From Pycnopodia helianthoides (lineage: Eukaryota > Echinodermata > Asteroidea > Forcipulatida > Asteriidae): DNA of 64,000 bases. The notes below the pieces were generated by a model. The model did not search any database, was not told the DNA's origin, and was given only the letters and a program-made list of their open reading frames with translations. The stretch covers positions 14,798,078 to 14,862,077 of the forward strand of contig CM063249.1 in assembly GCA_032158295.1 (NCBI GenBank), given 5' to 3'. A program made the translations under genes and the position numbers. This document shows positions 56,200-64,000 of the stretch, in pieces. Position 1 is the stretch's first letter. Each line of letters starts with the position of its first letter.

Positions 56200-56540
56200 T
56201 TAAAGCAGGCGGACAACATTGGTAATAGTCAAAGACCAGTATCCACACTTTATGTGACCCAGCATGAAATGCCAAATCTTTGAAAGTTTAAGCTCAATCG
56301 GTCATCGCAATCACAAGAACATAGTGGGGGATAAAACCTTGTAATTCAGTTTTCAACCATTTTGAAACATCGGGTTTTGGACTCGCGAGATTAAAACTAA
56401 TCAACTTAATCATTTCTCATAACATATAGCATGTCAAGCAAAAACATTTCAAGGGGAAATGTCCACCATTGACCATCTTTATACCATGCGAGTTTATGTG
56501 TAAATCTGTGAACACTGTATACTCAATCTTAACAATGTTT
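56200..56540 (-). repeat. Dispersed repeat R1, copy C
   Basis: Read on the minus strand it follows copy B (32424-32765) block for block, from TAAGATTGA..CACAGATTTACACATAAACT to GGGTCACATAAAGTGTGGATACTGGTCTTTGAC. Copies B and C seem closer to each other than to copy A. Confidence 0.7.
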
Positions 56541-57720
56541 TGCGCACCTTTTACTTAATATTGAGCTTTTGTTAAGTTCACCGAACGAATAATTCATAAT
56601 CTAGTGACGTCTGCTGATGGAAATCTGCCTAGTGAGTTATTGTGGCTCTGAAAAGAACCCGTGGTAACAACTCGACGTTTCGACCAGCATGCTCAGAATA
56701 TCTTCATGAGAAAGCCGAGGAGAATGATTATTAGAATGTAAGGTCATCCCAGCGCAATGCCTGTGTTTTAGGAAATGTATTGTTAGTCAGAGGAATTTAA
56801 GCTGAGCAATTTGAAAAGTGACTATGTGTAAGTCACTGCAGCAGACGTGAAACCAGCCAGTTATTGACTTCAATTAGATTATTTGAAACAGTCACTCCAC
56901 ATTCAATGAGAAAACAAATGAACTGATGTCTTACGGTGAGCTGTCATGGGTGACGTAATCCTATTTTGAACTCCGATCTTCGACCTGAACCCCTTTTGTC
57001 ATATGCCCAAGCGTTTTGAGACTTAATTTACATAAATGTTTATAACATTGACATCAACATGGTAATTATAATACAGCGTATATCATTCCCAGTCGAAATT
57101 CATCTTAAACTCAGTTATGTCTGAGTCTGCAATAAAAAATATATATGTAAAAACACAACTAACCAAACAAACAAACAAAATTAACACAAATTTAAACCAA
57201 TAGAAAGTGAGTGCGACCTAGTTTCATCGAAGACAGAATGGGAAAGGAAAAACGCAAAATGTAAAAAAGTAATGAAGATTACTGCCGTTTTCATCGGACA
57301 TCCCGTATTCAAGTAAGGTCACTGCGCGTCAATTCCGAGGGAAACCAGAATATAGATTCTAAGGCTAGAGGAGTGTTAGTTGGAGCTTAGTCCACATCTG
57401 AAATTAATGACGTGGCTTCTTCTCCCACTGCTTCAATAATGTCATTGAAGCCGACGGGCGTGTATAACCAAAGACGCTGAATTCGAACACCGGCTGAAAT
57501 TTTGGAGATACCCAAAATGGCAGAGGTGATGCCATAATAAATTGGGTTCATTGCGCTCTACGTTAATGTATTAATTACATTACACCAATACATGCGGTGC
57601 ATTCATTATTTTGACTGTCGTGTTCGCCACCATACTTGAGTCATGAGAAGTGTCATATTAGTGTTATGTCTTTTTCCATCATCTTCGGCACCTTATTCTC
57701 GTTGTGCACGTCCTTTAGTA
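56541..57720. other. No gene seen
   Basis: No repeat or exon recognised. A short palindrome-like CGACGTTTCGACCAGCATGC near 56670 has no assigned role. Confidence 0.45.
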
Positions 57721-58070
57721 TTGTTACTCTGACGGGATTAAACTGGCAAGCCTGAAGGCCTGTATTGACTGTGGTAATGCAAGTCGTTGGTTGCCTTGGG
57801 GCATGGGAGAGTTCACGGCCATGATTGGCAGAGTGAATGGCTTGGGTGTACGCAGTGGAGGCATCCTGGGCAAACAGTGTGGAGAGATAGGGGAAGGGTA
57901 CATTTTTGTCTTGCTCGAGATTAGCCCATGTGTGGCGAGTAACGCGCAGAGGAGTTGTGGCTTCATTACTGTTGGAAATGTTGACACAACCCGAGAACAG
58001 TATTGATCAGAGTATACTTCTTGAACTGGAAGTTTTAAAACAGCTGTATTTGACAAAAATACCAACAATG
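57721..58070. other. GC-richer block, long ORFs on both strands
   Basis: A 114-codon ORF on the minus strand and plus-strand ORFs of 71 and 107 codons overlap here. The minus ORF is rich in proline, leucine and serine and lacks recognisable motifs. The sequence could be a fragment of a mobile-element protein or a decayed exon; I do not recognise it. Confidence 0.25.
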
Positions 58071-58736
58071 TACAATTTTAGAAGTGGTATTTCGGGATAT
58101 CAAATTGCTTTATCTTATCCTAACATAAACACACTTAAACACTTATCAGCATTTTCCTGTTGTTATAACAAAGTCTGGTTAAACATGGGACTGCCAGTCA
58201 CTCCAATTCTGATCTGGACTAAACTCTGATATTGATATGTTAACAGCTGGTCGATAACTACCCGCCCACTTATACATTTTCTGCTAAAAAGTGCGATACA
58301 AATATCGATTAGTAGTAGAATAATCAATAACTAATTACAAAGTCAATCAATATTTAAAAGTTATTGTACAGATACGCTGATTGTTAACAGTTAGGCAATT
58401 CTGGAGATTATCAAGAGGTCAACGACTATTTAGATGTAATTTTGTCGATATTATTTTGATTATTTATAATCATTGATGGATGACCATATCAATATTGTAT
58501 ATCGACAATTAATCAGTTGCAATCGGAAACAATCTGATTTGGGGACATTGAGAATGTGTTTATACACAATGCTATTTCAATGGCAGCTTATTGATATCGA
58601 TATCTGGTAGCTTGTCAATGAAATTGCTATTCGTTAGTTCTTAAATTGATACTTCATAAATTGATACGTCAAAAACATTTACACTATTTTTGAAACTTGG
58701 ATTGATAATTTTGTAGATATGAAATCGATATGACAC

Positions 58737-59066
58737 TTAATAGTGACAATAAAGATCAAACTGTGGTTTGGATATCGATTGAGTATCCGATTTAAGAAAC
58801 CGGTAGGATCTAAACAGGTATCGCAATGGCTGATGGATGCCTGGAAGGCTATGCCCAAACTTTTTACCAATAATTGATAGTTCTGTTAGCGACCAGCAGC
58901 CACCTCGCTGTGATCCTTCGATCGAACGCCATGAGAGAGTATGCATGACCGGAACGATCGGACCATCATGGCAACTTAAGACGGAAACAAGATGCCGATG
59001 CATTAGGGCTCTGGCCCCCGCGAACTGCTCAACCACAGCCCTGTCATAGTGTACATAATTGGCCAA
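58737..59066 (-). other. GC-richer block with an unidentified ORF
   Basis: A 109-codon minus-strand ORF lies on a locally GC-rich island (about 58800-59060). The peptide starts MANYVHYDRAVVEQFAGARA. No known domain was recognised, and a plus-strand ORF overlaps. It could be an old transposon fragment. Confidence 0.2.
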
Positions 59067-59458
59067 ATGTCTCTCTTTATTAAAGATAAGAACTCGGAAA
59101 TTTAGTTTAAAAATAACTCAATGCTTAAGTTTTAATGTGCATAGGCTTATGGATAAAACCATGTGGGGTTTCTTTAAAAGCGCCGCGTCCTGCAATCAAG
59201 ACATCCCGCTGTAGGTTGAAAAACTAGCCAAGGTATCTCTTCCATCAGCTTTACCAAATCACAACAATACTGCATTCAATTATTCTTTTCCTGAGTGTTT
59301 GAAAAGAGTAAGAACAAATACCACAGTGTGTGCACCGGATGATCATACTGTGAGCATTATCACCACAGTGTGCACACATCATTATCGCTGTGACTTGGCC
59401 CAGCTGTGGACACACTGTGAAGAAGATGACACTGTTGTCTAGTTCCAAACTCGTTGCG
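59067..59458. other. No gene; CACAGTGTG-rich stretch
   Basis: Between about 59315 and 59440 the word CACAGTGTG/CACTGTG recurs about six times at irregular spacing, a weak minisatellite-like texture. Confidence 0.5.
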
Positions 59459-59658
59459 TTCACTTTAAAAACTCCCGGGTCAGAATTAATCAAGATTCCG
59501 GCTCCCAGGGTGCTTGACCCATTTTCAGATTCGGTGACACTTTGACTAATTTCTGGGTCATTTTGACACAGACTCTTGGTTATACTGGCCCAGAATTTGG
59601 TCAGGCCCCATGGGGTCCGGAACTAGGTCTGTTCTGACCCGGACGTTCTTAGAGTGTA
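59459..59658. mobile_element. MITE-like element, GACCC family, copy 2
   Basis: A 200-bp element with left end TTCACTTTAAAAACTCCCGG, then GTCAGA, and right end TCTGACCCGGACGTTCTTAG, then AGTGTA. It shares ends, length and internal words (CAGGCCCCA.GGG.CCGGAA) with 548-752. Their left and right ends correspond in the same orientation. Confidence 0.75.
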
Positions 59659-60717
59659 TACCAAAAGAGCACACAATTGTCTATGAAATACTATGTGATC
59701 ACAGTGTGGATTTATTTTGTGAAAACACGGTGATTTTTTGTTACAGGAGTTTCTTTAGAAATCTCGTTTGTTAATTCCTCTGATTTTGACAAAATTGCAA
59801 GTGACGTCATCAGAAGGGTGATTCACCCAGTTTTTTGTTGAGTGTTCGCTAATCGCTACTGCCATAATGCATCCTAAATCCCGAAAGGCAATGACATAGT
59901 CTCGTCTTTGCCGACAGTGCCATAGTGGCTTAGGGAAGACGGAAGGATACAGTTGAAATCCCGGGAGGACTTCGCGATTCTTTTGACGTGCCGCCGATTC
60001 ACCTGTTCACTCAATGGGAAAAGCTTTAGTTGAATCCACCAAACATTGGTCGGCGGATGTTTTCACCTACGTAACTTGTCGCAATGGATATGTAATATTT
60101 TTTTTGCACAATCATTTTGAGTCTGTGATTACTTTTATAATACAACAGGCTTTCTAACCGAGTACATTTTGTTATGACAAAGCAAAATGAGAGATGTTTA
60201 TCCTTTCTTATCAAATCAAACTAGAGGACCGATGCAATGCTGTTTTTTTTTTCTTTCTTTAAAAAGAATAACCATTCCTTTCAATTTCTATCACGAACAA
60301 ACTACACAAATTCTCATACCGCGAAAATGTAAATCTGTTTCAAGGGCGTCGGGCTTCATTCAGTAAGACCTAGTGGTGAAATTTATTTTGCAATTTTCTT
60401 AAAGTCGGAGTGAAATAAATTATTAAACATTGAAACAGAGAATTATATTAACCATTACTTCACTATGATAGTTCCTGAAATTATTAATGTTATTTGCGTC
60501 ATCCTTGTGTTGCAATTTAACGTTACAAGAGTGTCGTGTGCAGCTAAAAATACCATTTTATGTACATTATTAGAGAATGGTAGCTGTTTAGCTGCTTTAT
60601 GAAACTAGGCACTTGACTTAAGCTCTAGGTGGCTGCTGACTCGTCGAGGTGAGAGTTCAACTCGTTTACTGTATAGGGCATGAGCCAGACCCCATTACCA
60701 TAATGTGCTTCTCTTCG

Positions 60718-60721
<4 letters not shown>
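59659..60721. other. No gene seen
   Basis: AT-rich; a T-rich run near 60243-60260. No exon or repeat recognised. Confidence 0.5.

Positions 60722-60804
<83 letters not shown>
60722..60804. repeat. (TA)n microsatellite, ~83 bp
   Basis: TA dinucleotides with a single AA phase break at about 60763. The plus ORF across it is an artefact. Confidence 0.97.
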
Positions 60805-60807
<3 letters not shown>

Positions 60808-62055
60808 GAACCTTTGGGAAAGCCTACATGATCGGCTCTAGGAAAAACAAAATAATTTCAATCATCAAGTCTTCAAAACGCAATCCAATAAGTTTTCACT
60901 ATTATCATAGTGATCTAGAAAGTTATGTCTCATTAGCTTAGCAATTAAAACAATTAATTAGCTAAGATAAGACTGGTCTTGTGGGTGATAAAATTCAATG
61001 CATTTAAACACCAAACTTGAAATGAGTTTACATCGTCCATTAATGATTTTGTATTCTGATATCACAGTTAGCGAATAGCAATTCATTTAATTGGCGAACT
61101 TATCTTAAGATCTTATCGGTTGGTAAACCTAGTTAAGACATATTCGTGAAATCTAGTACAGGGGTGATGCACAGACCTTAACCGCTATCCGTCAAACACT
61201 GCAGAGAAACCTTGTGGTATACAGATTAACACTGAACTGCGCATCTGTCATCACGATACGGAAATGTATTTGTTTGCCCATACACAAGTTACACCCATTA
61301 GACCGAACCTAGCGTATACATCATCGCTCTGTCCATGCGCTTCCAAAATCTAATTATTTAAACAAACTCAGGCTTCGATATGTATTTTTTCTCGCGCCAA
61401 TGGAGGCGAAAGAACGCTCTCTCATCGGTTCAATCGGGCGAGGGGACTTGTCAGATTGGCGAGCTTTAATATGTTTTATTTATTGTCGAGTGTACAAATT
61501 TATTTATAGAAAGTTGAATCACAGGCGAGATCAACTTTATTTATGAGGAGAGTTTTCTCTTTAAACGCAAAAAATATATATCAAACTTTCTATATTGTTT
61601 AATTCAACAACACTGTTTTAAAAAAAATGTTTATACAGTGTCGGTTTTTTACATTACTCTTAACTTATTTGTTTGCGAAACTATGTTGTAATGTATTCAC
61701 ACTTTCTTGGTTAAGCTGGTGTTTACAGAGAAGAAGAAAAAGGAGCTTTTTGCGTTTTTAACTCTTTTTATGACGTCACACAAGTGAAGTGTACATTAAT
61801 GTTTACGAATCTTCATGTAACAGTACACCCGCTACGTTTAACATATTACTTCTACGACGTCATGCTATTCAAGCACATGTTGATTATTTTTAACACTATC
61901 TTCATGTAACACAACGTTATAAATCTACATTTTGTTGTATTGACCCCTTGCAAAACGCGGAACGCACCTCCGCACAAATTCCTTGGTGAACATTTTGACT
62001 CCCAAAATGGCGGACAGTATAGGCAGGTGTAAGTGCGCGTGTAAATATACCCCTT
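60805..62055. other. No gene seen
   Basis: AT-rich, no exon or repeat recognised. CCCAAAATGGCGG near 62002 contains the CAAAATGGCGG word, a YY1-like motif, but without other promoter evidence. Confidence 0.45.
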
Positions 62056-62191
62056 TTATTGGCCGCCATCTTTGATGAAACGTGCACACTTGCAAGGCTA
62101 TAATTGGCTGAGGGTTGTGCGCAGCGTGAACACGCGTGCACCTTTCAATTGTGTTTCATCACAGATGGTGGTCAATGCAATCCATCTATAG
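62056..62191. mobile_element. MITE-like element, CTATAGATGGATTGC family, truncated copy
   Basis: Has the inner left block GGCCGCCATCTTTGATGAAA, a GC-rich centre with CACGCGTGCAC, and the complete right end GATGGTGGTCAATGCAATCC, then ATCTATAG. The outermost left end seen at 20828 is missing or replaced. Confidence 0.7.
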
Positions 62192-63199
62192 ATTATTCAG
62201 TTCAGGAGATTTCTTTGCGTTTCTGCAGAACGGCAAACTCAAGCGTTTTTTTATTTTTCAGTCACAAGGTCTCGATCTCTAATCATGTTTTGTGTGTGTA
62301 TACATTTTCGCATTTCTATTGCCCCACTGGGACCCGGAATCCGAATCAATTCTAAACAGGGAGTGTTTAGTGTATGGTGATAACAAACAAGGTTTGTATA
62401 AAGCGCACAAAGGAAGCACAGACAGTAAATGAGCTCTAAATATAGTTCAGTCCTCAGCAGTTACTTGAATATGATAATCTTGTTGGATTGACGAACTTAG
62501 ATGGGGAGCTTGTTCCACTGGCCTGGTAAGGGCCACTGTAACCAAATGCCCCCTATGTCCAGCCTGATGCTTTGCGTTAGTAGAGTACAATGAATAAATA
62601 AATAAATGAGCGTGAGGTTGAATTGAATTGAATGAAAGTTTAAATCTGAGCGGTCACATTATATTGTGAGTTTCCGAAACGTTCAACAACTAAAGAGTAG
62701 ATCATGATCGATGTTTGGACGCTATCTGATTGAAATTGAGGTACAAGGCAGCGTTACGTCTACGTCACCTGTCACGCCTTAAGACACGGTGGAGTGTTTC
62801 CTTTCCACTGTTCCTGAAAATCCCTCGGCGAATTATATTGGATGCATCTCACTGCGGCCAGATATTATTAAAAACCAGAAACATGTAGTATCCAAGACGC
62901 ACGGTTGGGCTGTTTCATTATACGTGATAAATCACACTTATATCAGGCCAAGTCTGACAGTAAAAAGCTTGTGAACGGCTTAAAGGACCATCATCTCGTC
63001 TATATAAATCTGTAGTATATATACTTGGGCCATCGAGTGTCTTTACGGGGGAAAAATTAAATGCATGCTGTTGCAAACTCCTTACCAACCAAACGTATAA
63101 GTGGTATAAAACGATTTTTTTTTACTGGCCCCATTTTTCGATCATTATAGCAGAGTCTTTCATAAAGGCTAAATAACAACACAAACACACCCAAGTGTG
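62192..63199. other. No gene; partial GACCC-family end at 62330-62371
   Basis: GGGACCCGGAATCCGAATCA, then ATTCTAAACAGGGAGTGTTTAGTGTA, matches the right end of the MITE at 548-752. Low-complexity AATAAATAAATAAATG and (TTGAA)n lie near 62586-62635. Confidence 0.55.
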
Positions 63200-63531
63200 T
63201 AATGACCTCCAATCGTGGACCCTCCTTCGTTCAACTCTTTGTCCTGACAAACATGGACCCCATTGTTTTCCTTTGTAATAACAGCAATCGTGGACCTATT
63301 GTCCCTTTTGTTATAAGTTCTCGGTTTGAATGTCACTGTACAAGAACACGCAAACACACACACACACACACACACATCCTTACGGATCCGGTTTGTGGGG
63401 TACTGCTATTGTTGTTCTATTATTCCCTTTTCTGAAGAATTCCCTTGTGGGGCCCAATTGTTCCTATTGAAATGACCTTGTGGGGTCCATTGTTCCATTG
63501 TTGTCAGGACCCCACATATGCCCTTCTGTGT

Positions 63532-63573
<42 letters not shown>

Positions 63574-63727
63574 CCTTACGGATCCGGTTTGTGGGGTACT
63601 GCTATTGTTGTTCTATTATTCCCTTTTCTGAAGAATTCCCTTGTGGGGCCCAATTGTTCCTATTGAAATGACCTTGTGGGGTCCATTGTTCCATTGTTGT
63701 CAGGACCCCACATATGCCCTTCTGTGT

Positions 63728-63773
<46 letters not shown>

Positions 63774-63927
63774 CCTTACGGATCCGGTTTGTGGGGTACT
63801 GCTATTGTTGTTCTATTATTCCCTTTTCTGAAGAATTCCCTTGTGGGGCCCAATTGTTCCTATTGAAATGACCTTGTGGGGTCCATTGTTCCATTGTTGT
63901 CAGGACCCCACATATGCCCTTCTGTGT

Positions 63928-63973
<46 letters not shown>

Positions 63974-64000
63974 CCTTACGGATCCGGTTTGTGGGGTACT
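63200..64000. repeat. Tandem satellite, ~200-bp unit with embedded (CA)n
   Basis: The start CATCCTTACGGATCCGGTTT recurs at 63375, 63571, 63771 and 63971 (periods 196, 200, 200). Each unit is ~158 bp of apparently identical sequence followed by a CA tract of 19, 21 and 21 dinucleotides; the whole length difference lies in this tract. A diverged leading unit occupies about 63203-63374. The array runs off the end of the window. ORFs inside it repeat the same peptide with polyHis-Thr from the CA tract and are not genes. Confidence 0.95.

Noticed and set aside
60649..60831. ORF with a Tyr-Ile run.
   Set aside because: Artefact of the (TA)n microsatellite.
63202..63871. Repeated ORFs with His-Thr runs.
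   Set aside because: They are translations of the (CA)n tract and satellite unit, identical in each copy.

Overview
This is an AT-rich stretch of metazoan nuclear DNA, not bacterial or phage. Long ORFs are absent. The one certain gene is split into exons with GT..AG introns, and most of the rest is tRNA-derived SINE fragments, fold-back (MITE-like) elements, minisatellites and microsatellites. The SINE bodies, the many short inverted-repeat elements and the frequent octamer TAGGCCTA suggest a marine invertebrate deuterostome, most likely an echinoderm. That placement is an inference, not proven.

The central feature (28259-33549, + strand) is a nicotinic acetylcholine receptor subunit gene of the alpha type. 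Six exons are resolved, with consistent phases from the N-terminal helix to the stop codon and an AATAAA signal 122 bases after it. The 45-nt and 110-nt exons match the classic third and fourth exons of neuronal nAChR genes. The signal-peptide exon was not found. A second coding signal is a short exon at 46737-46797 that encodes a start codon and a hydrophobic signal peptide and ends in a strong phase-1 donor. It sits at the end of a GC-richer, promoter-like region and is probably exon 1 of another secreted or membrane protein, possibly a tandem nAChR paralogue, whose other exons are not visible.

Layout: 1-7.6 kb holds a GACCC-type MITE, a short hairpin, a SINE head, a dispersed ~330-bp repeat, a LINE tail and a duplicated repeat. 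At 7.6-7.9 kb (minus strand) there is a frameshifted, possibly formin-like fragment. 8-16 kb holds several fold-back elements, including a 159-bp near-palindrome. 18.4-19.0 kb is a ~42-bp minisatellite. 20.8-25.6 kb holds MITEs and a minus-strand SINE. 28-33.7 kb is the receptor gene. 34.5-35.7 kb is a ~75-80-bp minisatellite. 39.4-39.9 kb is a long-armed fold-back element. 45.9-46.8 kb is the promoter and exon-1 candidate. 49-53 kb holds two SINEs and two fold-back elements. 56-62 kb holds further copies of the dispersed families and a long (TA)n tract. 63.2-64.0 kb is a ~200-bp tandem satellite with an embedded (CA)n tract that runs off the end.

No novel multi-gene system is visible. The points most worth a second look are the receptor's unusual binding-loop and pore residues, the orphan signal-peptide exon, and a set of unnamed fold-back families with two or more copies inside this one window.
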